Of a stretch of DNA of 64,000 nt, positions 11,487 through 23,261 are shown one piece after another. The translations under genes and the position numbers were made by a program. Location: assembly GCA_000310025.1 (NCBI GenBank), contig FN649750.1:985824-1049823 (forward strand), given 5' to 3'. How positions within the stretch are numbered: the stretch's first letter is position 1; each line of letters begins with the position of its first letter. The DNA is from Ectocarpus siliculosus. Taxonomy: Eukaryota; Sar; Phaeophyceae; Ectocarpales; Ectocarpaceae. The notes below the pieces were generated by a model, which ran no database searches, was not told where the DNA came from, and was given only the letters and a program-made list of their open reading frames with translations.

Positions 11487-12753
11487 CCGTTTTTTGTTGT
11501 TGTTGCGAGTGTTTCGGGCGGAGGAAACAGGGATCGACTCGTGTAAGGGTCCCTTGACATATTTTTTGGCAGGCAGACTGATCGTAGCGCATCATCTTCC
11601 CGTCCGTCATGAAAATGTTTTACTCCGTCGTTTACCTGTTGTGTCTTCCCGATAGCAGTGGTATTATAGTGTGGGGCGTTTGTGTTGTGTACTTGTTTAC
11701 CACCCATCTGTATCATGTAGCGGTCGAAGTACGATCGTTTTCATCCTTGCGAGATAAAGTGCAAGTTACTGAATCACAATATTGTAGGTCTTTTATTCCG
11801 CGCTATTTCTGAAAGCGTGTGTCTTTAGAGTCTGAAGCGTCCTCCGGGATATGCGGTGAAGAGTGCTTGTCGGGCAACTGTTGGTGGGCGCCGGCGGTGT
11901 CACCTGCGGTAGTGAGTTTTTAGCCCCCCCCCCTTTAGCCCCCATTCGCTTGTGACTACTGTCAGTGTTGTTGCGATTAGCCACGGCTCGTGTATCGCTC
12001 GTTGTGTGTCGTTTTTAACCCGAAACCTATGTGGCAAGAGCCTTAGGTTTGGCGTCGGTATCCCGTGCTTTGGTCGACAGACATGTTCGCACGTAGACAA
12101 GGAATGGAGTACGAAGTGTACAAGGTTTGCAGATACCAAGGTTTGCAGATAAAATCGAAAGAAGTCTTCGGCATCTAGATAAACAACGTTTTCCTGGCAC
12201 TTTAGTTTTTTCACTGCGTGCGGTGTAGTCTAGTCCTTTCGTGCGACAACGTCATACACACCACGTGCCGGTGGTGCTCACCAGTAGTTCAGAAACCGCA
12301 AACGGCATCGGAATCCAACCGTGTGCCAATGACAGACATTCCGGAAACCTTCATGCGATCAAGTCGTGAATACTTGCAAGATCATTTGTTCCATGTTTAT
12401 TCCATTTCTTCATCTCGAAACCAAGGCGCTGATCTCTGCGAAAATGCAATACACATCTCCCGGCGAGTGCGCCTGCAACATGCGACGAAACATACGGAAT
12501 TTTCAGATCACACCATTGCACCATCGGTTGTTCCACCGAGTTGTGCCTTGCAGCACTCTTTCTCCAAATAACCCCAGCGAATTGAACGACAAACCCAGCG
12601 AAACTCAAAGTCATGCGGGGGCACGACGCCCTGCAAACTAGCCGAGCGCAAACCTTGAGGGTCTGCTCGAAACTCTTGTAAGTACGAAACCCTCTCCACC
12701 CCCCCACCCCACCCCTCAGGCTCCATGATCAGCCTAAAACACGCGCTCGAGAA
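11487..12753. other. Non-coding interior of the piggyBac element
   Basis: Between the transposase stop and the last exon of the minus-strand cargo gene I see only short open frames without domain or phase-consistent splice sites. It contains a C-run at 11925-11934, a 14-bp direct repeat near 12123 and 12138, and a CCACCCC tract at 12698. It may supply the 3' regions of both converging genes. Confidence 0.5.
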
Positions 12754-13989
12754 TCACGACAATGCCTCCGCAATGGCCGCTGGTATGGCTTCGTCTCCCG
12801 GCCACACCGCGCGGCACGCCTGCGTGAAGCAGTCCCTCCTCGTGATTTGAACGCCACGACCCCTCGCGTTGAGGCGGGTGCTCACGTCGAACGAAGCCTG
12901 CACGTTGCGGGGGAAAAAACGACGACGTAGGCTTGTTTTTTTAGAGCGTGCACTCCAGTCTTTCGTGGGAAAATGGAGAGCCAACAAACGTTACGTGGCA
13001 TGCAGTATCTGTGAGAGACAGACGTTCACGCAATGGGGCGGCGCGTGCGTCTTTTTCTCCGTTCGGACTACTAACCGCCCGTTCGGATTACAAAACCTAA
13101 CTTCGGACAAGACAGAAAATTATGCTCGGCCTCCCCAGTACATCGTTACCCCTACTGCTGTCTAATGCGGGGAGTACAAAGCTGCGGGCTGCCAGCCTAT
13201 TCGTACGAAATGGGAGAGTCTCCAACCTAACTGATACGGAAGATAACACCATATCTGTCTCAAAAGGGGAGTCGACGCGCTGGGCGCCGCTTGTCTTTCC
13301 AGAGCATTTGCTGAGCATTGCGGAGGTTCATAGGGATAGGGTTGCTGTAAACGCGTCTTTCAGGTCTCTCATCCCTCTTTCCTGTCTACTTCGTGTGGTG
13401 ATATGATCTGTCTGGCAGCTGCTTGATCCGCAGGCTCGAAAAACACACGCACGTTAGTCCAGGTTGAAGTTTGTGGGCCTAGTGTACTGTTGTAGCACTC
13501 TTACAAGCCACCATGTCAAACAAAGCTGAACGTGAAGCACACCTATAATACACGAGGTGCAACGCGCACAGCAGGTGCACAACCGATCTGGGTCAGCAGC
13601 CCATCATTTGTGGGGTTGCCGAATATCAATTGTACTATACTTACTTGATTCCTCAGACGCTTCGCTGTGACCTGCCCCCCCGAGCTCCTCTCGGCTGCCT
13701 TTGCGAAATCTACATCCCCGATCCAGCGGGAGTGGTGGTACCCGCAGAGTCCGGGGTGCTGCTGAGCTGCGGTCCTCCTTATGTCTGGGAGGGGCTGGGG
13801 CTCGTTGTCCCCGTGGCAGCAGAACCGCTTCCCAACCGCCCTGGCTGCAGCAGATGTCGCCTCGGGCAGGAGCTGGGGTGTTGTGTCCGCGATGAGAACC
13901 AGCTCGTCCCACACAACTAGGGGAGCATTCACTGGGTCCCACTCAGCCGCTTTGGCCTCCCAGAACTGAGCGATGTCCTCTGGGTCCAT
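12754..13989 (-). CDS. Two-exon hypothetical cargo gene inside the piggyBac element
   Basis: Exon 1 is 13989-13645, starting at the ATG of MDPEDIAQFW and ending at RLRNQ with a strong CAA|GTAAGTA donor. Exon 2 is 12897-12754, preceded by a pyrimidine-rich TTTTTTCCCCCGCAACGTGCAG acceptor region and ending at a TGA. Both junctions are phase 0 and give a 162-residue product. Exon 1 carries Cys/His residues (RFCCHGDNE, then GLCGYHH) that could bind zinc. Exon 2 is Arg-rich (ARGRGVQITRRDC) and ends in an Ala-rich helix. I recognise no family. The gene is transcribed towards the transposase, with a (CAG)n tract in its likely 5' leader. A DNA-binding or regulatory partner of the transposase is possible but unproven. 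Earlier 5' exons cannot be excluded. Confidence 0.6.
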
Positions 13990-14945
13990 GGTGGTGATGT
14001 TGGTACTGCTGTACTGCTGTTGTTGCTGCTGTTGTGCTGGCAGGCTGTGGCGGAGTGACAAAGTGGCAAAAAGAGACACCCGCCCCCGTGCCTTCGCGTT
14101 TTTGAGAGGGTTTTCGTGACTACAGGCACGATAGGAGGCATGATAAAACCTGTCTTTATCTGGCACGATAAAGCATGCTCTCGCTGTTGACTTGTGTGCC
14201 TTCTTCCTTGCCTTCGGAATGTGGTTGCAGAACTGAAGGCCAAGCTTACGAGGCCTCTCCCCGAGTTCTCCTGCGCGAGTGTGTGTTCGAGTGTATTCCT
14301 TGTCCGTCTTCAACCAACCGCCACCACAAGGCATAGTTTATCTCTCGCGCGGCTCGTGCTTGCTGCTGCTGCTGCGGCGGGCTGCTGCTGCTGCTGCTGG
14401 TGCTTTTTCATTTCGTTTCGCATGCATGCATCCAACAAACAAACCGCGTGCGTGTGTGCTTCTTGTCTCCGCTGGATTTACCACCCAACCAAGTGGCATT
14501 AGAGGCGGTGCCATGCCTTGCGCCAGTGTGCTGCATCGGCGGCGGGGTAGAACTGCTGTGCATGCGATGTATCTCTACTGCTGCTGCTGTATCCATGTAG
14601 ACTATCACCATGTAATCGTGTTTGGGGTAAAGAAATACGGTGCCCTCTCCTCTCTCTCTCCTCCGGTTTCCGACAGCACCTACATACAGCAGTACAGCAG
14701 TCAGTGTAGTTATCGGTCACTCATCACATTCTTCACGTGAGGGTTACGCTGCTGTTGGGCACTAAACCTTTGTGGCACCATGGGGTGCGTGCGGTTGACC
14801 CATGTGGGAACCTGTTGGTGCGCAAACGTGCAAACGTTCAAGTGCGGGTGTCGTGTGTGTGTGTCTCATGACTCATCGGTCTATTCGGTCCCGGCAGAAC
14901 AAAAAAAAACGCGGAAGATCCAGAAAGAACCCAGTCACGAAAGGG
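13990..14945. other. Right-terminal region of the piggyBac element with CAG/CTG runs
   Basis: No gene was recognised. Several short CTG/CAG tracts (near 14011, 14362, 14577) and the word TACAGCAGTACAGCAG (14693) occur. The last 13 bp form the right terminal repeat. Confidence 0.5.
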
Positions 14946-14949
14946 TTAA

Positions 14950-17900
14950 AAGCGGCGCCTCTGATTGGCCCAAACCACCGCATTTGAACGAAGCTGATTG
15001 GGAGTTTAAAAGCGGGTTTTAAAAGCGGCACTTGGGATTTGTACGGGAGGAGTTGTAGAGACTGCGCACGCGTGCATTCTACTGAGAACCAGAGTAGTGT
15101 TTACACATTGATAGTATATCTTTAGGACTGACGCGTTCTGATTGGTCGGGCGTTGTTCGGCGTTGGTTCTGGCGGCCGATTCCTCTCCAGCGCCCTCTCC
15201 CCGTTCCGCATTCCGAGCGCGCGGCGCAGCCGCGTGCCGCCCAGTTCGCGGCCGCTAGGCCGTGCTTTGGCCGTGGGCGAGGGTTAGGGTAGATGTGGGG
15301 TGAGCAACCTAGCCTTGCTCGCGTGAAGAACCTAGCCTTGCTACGTTCAACATCGGTTAGTACTAAAGAGTTACTATCAATCAAGTGTAACCAAGGCTCA
15401 CCAACGTGCGCGCCGGCAGCACTGCACAGCACACAACACGTGCTTGCCGGCGTATGTATGTCGCGTGGACAGATGCCGCGACGTGGTGAGATGCCAAGCA
15501 ACGCCCCGCATGAAACCACCTGGGGCTGGGCTGCTACTGCGGCGGCGTGAACCTCCTGCTTGAAGCAAACAACCTCAACATCAACCAGAGCGCCGGTTGT
15601 GTGTTGGCGTCATCATCATGATGACCACGAAGCAACGGACATGGGATAAGGGCGTGGCGGCGACGGCTGGCTGTGTAACACAAGTTGCTGAGCACTGGCG
15701 GCGGTTAAGCTAGGAGGAGAGGCAGAGGTAGCAGCGGTCACCCCGTTTCGGCTTTTCCAGGTGAATATGTTGGTGCTACAAGCAGGTGTACAGCAACAGC
15801 AGTGAGTTGCAGCGCTTTAGCCTTCGTGGGGTGTATCGTGTGCGTTCCTCTCTGTACGCTGCTTAGCACCCCATTGATGTGACGGCTGCTGCTGTACTGC
15901 TGTAGTGTGCGTACATAACGGGCACCGAACGTTTCTTCATTGACAGATCAGCAGGTGCTATCCTGCAACGTCGTCACGCAGTCAATCGGTCTTTTCTCGC
16001 AAGCAGTTCACCACAGCGCAGCAACTTTACAGCAGTGTAGCAGATAGAGTCGATGACCGTCAGCAGTGCCGGCCCGCTCGTAAGAGCTTGGGCGAGGTTA
16101 AGCACCTTGCCGCAGCCATGTGAGCTGTTTATCAGAACAACAGATAGAGTTCTGTTGTTAGAGTTCATGCCCACCCCCTTTGAACACGAAGCTTTCATCC
16201 CAGTATGTCTAGTCTACCTCAGAAGAAGGCGTTAGAAGACCGTCTGCAAGCACCTTACAGTAGGTTACCGTTCCCAAATGAGAACTCACCCGATCTATCG
16301 TATGCATATTTATCCTCATCCTCGGTCGCTGTTTCAAACGTTGAGAATCCGCGCATGTTTCCGTGCCGGGGTGCCGCTCATCGCAGCCGTCGATCCGCTC
16401 GGTCAACGCCTATTCTCCCACGGATGATTTCGCCTCGTCTACACTGCTCGCATCTAGAGGCAACGTTACGCAAATAGTCCTTTGATGGGGCGTCAATGCC
16501 ACGCCGTATGCATACATCGTCGTACATGTGGCTGTTCAGGGCAGCCACCTGATTGATCTGCCCCAACAACCACCCCCGAACCGAGCCTCAAGAACATACA
16601 AACAACCAAATACAAAGCGCAACCTAGCTCGTGAGGGGGGGACCTCCGAAGACGAAATCCGTCCGGAAGCTGCATCGCCGCATGTATCAAGCTGTGACTA
16701 GGGGTCAAAGGCCGTTTCTTCCCACGTCCAACCTCAAATCCTTTCTTTTGTAGCAACTGTATCCACGCGGTCCCTTCCGAGGAACTGGAGATCTGTGAAG
16801 GTCTGCTTGCTGTACATCGGCAACCTGGTCGTGGTTCTTCTTTTTTGTCGTCAACGTTCAATTGCAACCTTCAGCAGTATGTAGCGGGTTGTTTGTTCTT
16901 TCCTGTACCGCAGTTTTATGTACATAGCGCGAGCGTAATTCCTACTTGGACAGCAGTAGTTTCAGGGTTTTATCATCGGTAACCCTCGTTGAGGCGGACA
17001 CAGGGTGCAGGCTTGTATCGTAGTAAATACGTGGTACATCGTTGAGGCGGGTCAATGCACTTGCTGACGTTTTCCCTCGTGTATGTTCTTCGTGCCCCTT
17101 TCCTCCTCTTGCTCCATCCGTACATCAGGTAGACTCGCTCAGCATCCTAACGGCACCGCGGCGCTGGCGGGAAGCCGGCCGCGACTCGAGCTTCACTGGA
17201 CAAGCCGGTTCATCTTTAGGTGGGTCATATGCATAGAGTAGCAACAGGGGGTTTCGTGCAGTCCAGATTGTGATACAACTGCTACGGATGAGCGTGATAT
17301 TGTGAGGGATACACTTGCGTGTGTGCTGCTGGGAGCGACATTTGTGCTACTCAAGTATTTGTAGAGTTTCTGCATTTTTGTTTACGACGCATATCGATGG
17401 CACAACGGCCGGACACACTTTTTCCAACTGCCCGCGGTCGAACCATCGCACTACAAAGGGCCGTAGAGAAGTTCGACGCTTGGGTATGTTCACTTTTGCC
17501 TTTTGGCCTCTGATGAAAATACTGAATCGCAAAGCACATGTCATGTTCTCGCTTTGGATGAAAGGTGTTTATGCAACCGAGCGCTGGACATCAAAACGGG
17601 GTCGAAGGCTGATTTGGCGGTTCCTCTCCGTCGAACAGCTACCCAGCCTATGGGGTGCCAGGGCAGTGTTTGAAGACGTGGTGTTAATCCTGCGCGATGT
17701 AACGGCGATTAAATGCGAACCTCTTGGTGATCATTGGCAGCCATCTTGCATCTTGCGGATAACTGTTGTGACGACCGGAAGATGTAAACGCTTGGTTTAC
17801 GCACAGGCACATTCGGAGATCTAGGGTTCGTTTTCCATGCTTAATCGTTGCTATTTCAGCGAGCGCCTATTCGGCGAGCAACTGCTGCTGTGTCCCGTTG

Positions 17901-19549
17901 GAATTTGGAAACGCCTTGTGTGTAGGTTACAGCGGTAGCAGCGGGTGACTGGGGTAGTGAGTAGGGGCGGTTTGGTGGGGACGGGGGCGTCCATGCCGAA
18001 TGCGAAGGTGGGGATGAGGGGATAGAAGTACCATCCGTGCTATGGAGGCTGGACATGTGTCATTTTTCGGGGGGGCGTGCAAACCTTGTGGGCACCACAA
18101 CAGCAGTAGGAGTGCCTGGCAGCAACGCAAGTACGAAGCAGTCATGGGAGAGAACTACATCATATTGGCAAACTCTGCTGTCGCTGAAGTTCCAATTTTT
18201 GTTTCCCAAACCGGTTTTGGGGGTAAACGGCAACGGCCGATGCTAGCCCTGATCGGGGTATGGTACAGGTGTTCTGTAGCAGAACCAACCTACACAGACG
18301 TGATGCTGCCGTGTTTTTCGTAGAGGTCTGAATGTAGAAGAACACATGGCTTGAATGTACACGCATCGATCCTTCTCGTAAGAGGCCCAATGTAGAGCAA
18401 AGCACTATACTTTGAAATCGAACTCGATTTGAAAGAGATATGTACACGTACAACAGACGCACGCAAGCAAAAAAAAATGGTGGTACCTTCCGCGCAATCA
18501 TAAAGCCTCTTAACACTCCCTCGGCCGCAAATCCTTGTACATTCCGATGCGCATGCATCATTCCTCCTCGCAAAGTGCCAGGGAATGCAGAGCCAAAAAC
18601 GATTTTGAAATCGAGCTCGATTTGAGCGAGATAACAGTCAAAACAACAGGGCACAAAAAGGAGAAAAAAAATAGGCTTCAGCCCAAACGCCTCTCCGTAT
18701 TTTTTTCGCGCTTCGCGCAAAATTAATATAGCTCGTTCCCGGGTTGCCCTACCCAGGTCGCTGAGCCTTCTTCTTCTTGTTGGTTCCCTCTGGTCCCCTG
18801 TCCCTACTATCCTGCTTCCTGGATTTGTGCGTTTGCGCGTTTGCCCAGAGTACACAAGCCCATAAACACGGCCCCGTGGGCAGCAGGCAGCAGCCAACAG
18901 TAAGAGCAGGACAAGCAGCAGAAGGTGGAATTTCTGTCTCTTGCTGGAATATTAAAGGAGCGCGGGGGTCTGACACGGTGGTGATGGCGCATGCAAGAAA
19001 TCCAACCGAGCCGGTGTACGCACCTCCTTACGAAGGAACAACGACGTGTACTGTAGCTACGCAGTGCTCGATCGATCGAATATAAACTCCTTGTCCTTGA
19101 AAAGGGAGCCTAAAGACGAGTGTTTCACCACCACGATTCTACATGCACTTTTCATGATGTCTACCCAGAAAGTCCGGATCAAGCATGACCTCGGGTTCTA
19201 CATTCCTGTGGGCCGTTAGACCTCGGCCTGTCGGATTGGCAGCTTTCGGTCCTAAGGGCCCAGCTAAAACATGACTTGCATAGGAAGGGTCCACCTATTT
19301 ATTTCCATCGCGGCACAAACAACAAATCAAGTGGCGCTCTGTGGCGCCCGCATGTAGAAAAAGTCAATATTTCCCTCGGGCCCCCTGACAACTATTTCCC
19401 CCCCCAAATGGCGCTGTGACCACGCATACACCGCCATGTTTATGCTTCCTCCACCCCCTGTGCCCATGCTCTCGAGCAAGTTGACACAGGTGCCCACAAG
19501 ATGCGCAGAGATGACTCCGTGAGTGATTTTTTTTTAGAAGTAAAAAGAT
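14950..19549. other. Long stretch without a recognisable gene
   Basis: Just outside the piggyBac end the word TTTAAAAGCGG occurs three times (14946-15030), and GATTGG words lie at ~14961, 14996 and 15140. A GC-rich patch spans 15170-15260 and CCTAGCCTTGCT is repeated at 15308 and 15330. Two copies of a near-palindrome, TTTGAAATCGA(A/G)CTCGATTT, lie at ~18411 and ~18604. A frame at 17400-17486 (MAQRPDTLFP..) ends in a plausible TGG|GTATGT donor but has no partner exon I could find. The minus-strand frame 16493-16867 has no known domain. I support no gene here. Confidence 0.5.
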
Positions 19550-19924
19550 TCAGCCAATCAAAAATTGCACACCGTGTTCTACTGTTATTATCATGTTATA
19601 TATACAAGGGCTCCGGACTTCGGTCGCAGAGGCGCCCTCGTCCTCAGTAGTAGGCTTAAAAGGGAAGGTGTGAAGGCTGTGCACAGCATACCAAGGGCAT
19701 GAAGCCGCAGGGTGACCGAATGAACGGTGTGAAGATGTTCGCGTTGTATTCGAGAAATGTGCCGTTCCCGGTGTAACATGAAGAAGCCAAAAGAGTCGCG
19801 TGTACGTGATTTTTTGTCTAGCTTCGCCCGGTGCGGACAAAAAGGAGATGTAAGCTACGATCGCCTCCCTTTTCTTGCGCCGGTAAGAACGTAGTAACAC
19901 TCTCAAGCAACATTCTCTAAGTGG

Positions 19925-20330
19925 CTTTGCTGTGGCCAATATCCTCCCCAAAGGGGCCAAAGAAAGAACGAACACTGCAACTGTTCGACGGTATTGCCGG
20001 TAGTTGATGGTACTGGTGTGTTGCCGCCTAACTCTCATATTCACACTTCTTCAGTGTCGCGCCTTTCTCTAATATCCCCCTCTATTGTTCTGGAGCTATT
20101 ATTCTAACTTTTTCGGTGTCGTCCCGCTCGAATGGTCATATTCTAACTTCTCCAGTCTAATGTCGCGCCCTTCTCTAATGTCCCCCTCTAATGACACCGA
20201 TATGCGGTATCCCTCACAATGTGAAAGGAGCCGAACACCTACAACATTCAGACAAAGTAAGAACAAACACCGCACGCCGTGGTTTGACGGCGTTGCCGCT
20301 AGTTGACGGTGAAAGAGTTGACGCCTCCCG
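19925..20330. repeat. Imperfect tandem duplication, period ~285 bp
   Basis: CAAAGAAAGAACGAACACTG...GACGGTATTGCCGGTAGTTGA near 19965 recurs as CAAAGTAAGAACAAACACCG...GACGGCGTTGCCGCTAGTTGA near 20253. Between them TCTAATATCCCCCTCTA and TCTAATGTCCCCCTCTAATG are further related copies. No gene is seen in 19550-20840. Confidence 0.6.
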
Positions 20331-21107
20331 CCTCGGGTCATCGTTGCCCCTTACGGCCCTGGTGGTTATTGCCGATTACGACTGCGGAAGGTATGGTTTC
20401 GTTTGCAGCCTTGTACGCAGGTAGGTCTCGAGCTTCTTAATGTGGAAGCGTGACGGTGATGGCCGTGATGATGTCGGTGATGGTGCAGGCGGTAGGGTGC
20501 CTGCGCTGGCGGCAGAATGCAATTATTGGGGAGATGGATGTAAGAGCGTGTACGTGTCATAACCGTATAATGTAAATTTAGAGCAGAAGAAAGAGGTTGT
20601 TGGGGAGGAGGTAATGTGGACGCATTAAATAAACTGGATGTTTATCTGAGCATCAAAAGTTCGTTTAGCTGCGATGATTTCTTCGACACGGAATAGTTCT
20701 CATAATGTTGTTGGAGGTCGAATATGCCGTGGTAAGCACGTTTCATGCAAGGTGAGCATTGAAGGCGCTGGCGGTTCAGTCCATGTCTCTTTTTGAATAC
20801 AGCCTGCGCCTAATGCAGTAATTCCGAAAAGCCCGTTGTATCGTGATATCACACCGTTTCATGGAATAATTGGGTGGAAGCTAGGGGTGTGGATTGTGAC
20901 GTGCAGTATGTGATCGTGTTTGGCGATTGTGAGATGCGGCTGCTGAACGAGTTACCCAATGAATTGGCGTCAGCCGACATCGATGATTGATTGTCAGACA
21001 TGGGGTGACATCTTTACTCTATTGATAGTTGGCGAAAGCCAGTTGCAGGTGGCAACAATCTACCTTGAATTTCTTGAGACGAAATGGAAACACGCGTCTT
21101 ACTTTAT

Positions 21108-22261
21108 TTAGAGGTCGGCGTGGGTAGTTCCCAGGTCGTGGTGCTCGTCGGTCTTGTTGAGGATCTCGTTGATGGTCTGGTCCCACAGGCGGCGGGCGCA
21201 CTGGTAGTGCAGCGGCGGGGAGTCTCAATCCTTGATGATCAGGTCGTCCTCGACGATCTCGCCCGTGCACCCGTCGGCCAGGTCTTCCTCGTTAGTCGCT
21301 GCGTCGGGACACCTTTGCAGTGGATATCGGATTGGTGACAGGGAAAAATATAAGGAAAAAAAATCGCAAGGTTTTACATTATAAAAAAATGATATTTTTA
21401 TTTATGACATCGACGGTTGAACTCGGTGCACTGACAGGGGAAAATATAAGGAACATATGTCACATGGTCTCCCCATACTAAAAAATGCTATTTTTTTTAT
21501 GACGTCGACCGTGTACTTTTGTGACATATGGGTAACTAATTTACAGTCGGATGCATCCGCGCACCCATATCTAGGTAACTACGCACACACACGAGTGGTC
21601 ACTACACAATCACGTTCCGATGTAAACGGGTGTGCACATGATTTACCCCGATAAGGCTGGCGGGGGCGACGGTGACGTGCATGAACTTCTTGCCGTCCGA
21701 AGACTTGGCACCAACGCAAAGACGCCACACCGCGTGGATAATATTCCACTCTGACAATAACAGCAAGCAAAAAGGGCATTGTTGTGGAGAGATTTAGCGG
21801 TTGCGGTTGCGATGCAGTTTCATGCCAGGCCTTCATGCAGCACCTGAACAACATTCAGGCACACATCAGTCGGAAACTACTTGATACAATCAAAGAGAGA
21901 ACATTCTTTTACCTTTGTAGCCGCGGCTGTTGACCTGGTCGGTTGGGATTCCGAGCGAAGGAGTACCTCCCATCGGGGCGAGGCAGAGCTGGCACGGCTT
22001 GGGGTACGTTGTCGACGGGGTGAGGATGGTGCAGGATACGCTACAACTGTCCGCGTCGCGGTTGTTGGTACGGTCGCAAGGGGCAAACTTGCCTTTGCCG
22101 TCGCGCTTGTTTATGAGCTTGAGGTGACCGCCGTCGCAGTCGGGCCCGGGGCAAGGCCAGTTGGGGTCGCCCTGTTGTACAGGGCGGCGGTACACTCCAC
22201 TACGACTCGCTGACTGGGTGGACTTACGTTTTGCTGGGGAGCTACGGGAGAGGGCGTTCAT
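21108..22261 (-). pseudogene. Decayed zinc-ribbon-like gene inside the inverted-repeat element
   Basis: Exon 1 is 22261-21913, from MNALSRSSPAKRK, with CPGPDC, FAPC, DADSC, CSVSC and KPCQLC cysteines, ending in phase 1. Exon 2 is 21750-21647 after TTATTGTCAG, completing the codon and reading WNIIHAVWRLCVGAK and FMHVTVAPASLIG, ending in phase 0. Exon 3 is ~21311-21108; it reads CPDAATNEEDLADGC, then HYQCARRLWDQ, and ends at a TAA. Exon 3 contains an in-frame TGA at 21225-21227, and its best acceptor does not fit the phase of exon 2, so I call it a pseudogene. Regularly spaced Cys/His residues in exons 1 and 3 suggest zinc-binding modules; no family is recognised. Codon choice in exon 3 (many GAC/GAG/CTC/ATC) is strongly gene-like despite the stop. 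Confidence 0.5.
21338..21515. repeat. AT-rich tandem duplication, period ~94 bp
   Basis: Two copies begin GACAGGG(G)AAAA(A)TATAAGGAA at 21338 and 21432 and end in a T-run followed by ATGAC(A/G)TCGAC(G/C)GT. They lie in the probable intron between exons 2 and 3 of the decayed gene. Confidence 0.7.
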
Positions 22262-22334
22262 GTTGTTGTGTTGCAGCTGAAGGTCGACGCGGGAATGAGA
22301 GGAGAGGATGTCGAAAGTGAGAGTGACCGGGATG

Positions 22335-22495
22335 TGCACTCTTTCATTCACTCTGCATTGACTAACTTCTGACTAACTTCCAGCAGATATTCTAACTTCT
22401 GACACACCTCCAGCAGTTATCCCATGAAATGTGCACTCTTTCATTCACTCTGCATTGACTAACTTCTGACTAAACTTCCAACAACTATTCTAACT
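22335..22495. repeat. Tandem duplication near the right end of the inverted-repeat element, period ~97 bp
   Basis: GCACTCTTTCATTCACTCTG followed by CATTGACTAACTTCTGACTA occurs at ~22336 and ~22433, with several further TCTAACTTC words. It is subterminal to the right inverted repeat. Confidence 0.75.
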
Positions 22496-22548
22496 TCCGA
22501 CTATTGTAACTTCCACCAATTATTCCATGAAACGGTGTGATATCACGA

Positions 22549-23188
22549 AAAGTTGATCTCTGTATATATACATATACGATGTAGCGCAGTCTACAGCAGC
22601 ACCTTCAATACAACAACAACAGTACAACATGTTCACAGTATTGCAGAAGACATATGCCTACAACCTTGCAGCACTTGCAGCAATTGACGATGCCGTGAGA
22701 TTTGCGTGCATGTTCAAGCTCAAAACAGAGCAAGTTACGTCTAAAGTTAGTTGTGGCGTACCACAACAACAACGATCAATCTACATTTGTCAAATCTTCC
22801 TTGCTACATACAGCTGCAGAATATTAGGAACAATAAAAACACACATACACAGAAAGATGCAGAATACGTGCAACTTGGAGGGTGTGTTTGGCATATACGT
22901 AGTACGTACGTAACCTCCGTGCGGTGACAATACACGATGCACATACTCCAGTTCGCGTTGCTTCCGCTAATAGAGAAGAAGGCGACAGGATGCATGCATG
23001 CACTACTGTACCTACCTACAACGCATACCATATAGTACGGACAGTCTGTCGATATCTATCTACAGATGAGACCACGCGGCAACAAAAAGTCTGTTCTAGG
23101 TACTGCTTGTATGCTTGTACTTCAAGTATGTGTCATGATTTATGAGTTGACGTTCTCCGAAATCTCATCCAATGAGCTGCGTGATTCT
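22549..23188. other. No supported gene; possible promoter plus short frame
   Basis: A TATATATACATATA box-like run at 22562 lies ~60 bp upstream of an ATG at 22629 that opens a 94-codon frame beginning MFTVLQKTYAYNLAAL. No domain is recognisable and no splice partner was found. The rest is AT-rich. Confidence 0.3.
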
Positions 23189-23261
23189 TTAGAGATCACA
23201 GTGGTCCCTTGATGTCCCTTGCGTAGACGCGCCCGGATGCACGATAATTAGCCGTACTTCA

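Larger units (their letters stand above)
5004..14949. mobile_element. Complete piggyBac-type DNA transposon, 9.94 kb
   Basis: The left end is TTAA at 5004-5007 followed by CCCTTACGTGACT at 5008-5020. The right end is the reverse complement of CCCTTTCGTGACT at 14933-14945 followed by TTAA at 14946-14949. The 13-bp inverted repeats match at 12 of 13 positions, begin with CCC and abut TTAA, as in the founding piggyBac element. The ends enclose an apparently intact transposase (6354-11486, +), an OTU-like peptidase ORF (5476-6357, +) and a two-exon gene on the minus strand (12754-13989). At almost 10 kb the element is much larger than typical piggyBacs. Intact ends, target duplication and catalytic residues suggest recent or current mobility. 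Activity itself is inference. Confidence 0.88.
20841..22548. mobile_element. 1.7-kb element bounded by ~37-bp inverted repeats
   Basis: The left end TCGTGATATCACACCGTTTC at 20841 continues as ATGGAATAATTGGGTGGAAG. The right end at 22511-22548 is its reverse complement with one base missing. No unambiguous target duplication is visible. The interior carries a decayed multi-exon gene on the minus strand (21108-22261), two AT-rich tandem copies at 21338-21515, and two ~97-bp copies at 22335-22490. It looks like a non-autonomous DNA transposon or a captured gene between transposon ends. Confidence 0.7.

Noticed and set aside
16493-16867. 124-codon minus-strand frame
   Set aside because: No recognisable motif, no supporting splice sites and no repeat or neighbour that suggests function.
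17401-17486. Candidate first exon MAQRPDTLFP with a GTATGT donor
   Set aside because: No matching downstream exon or domain could be found within the next 3 kb on the same strand.
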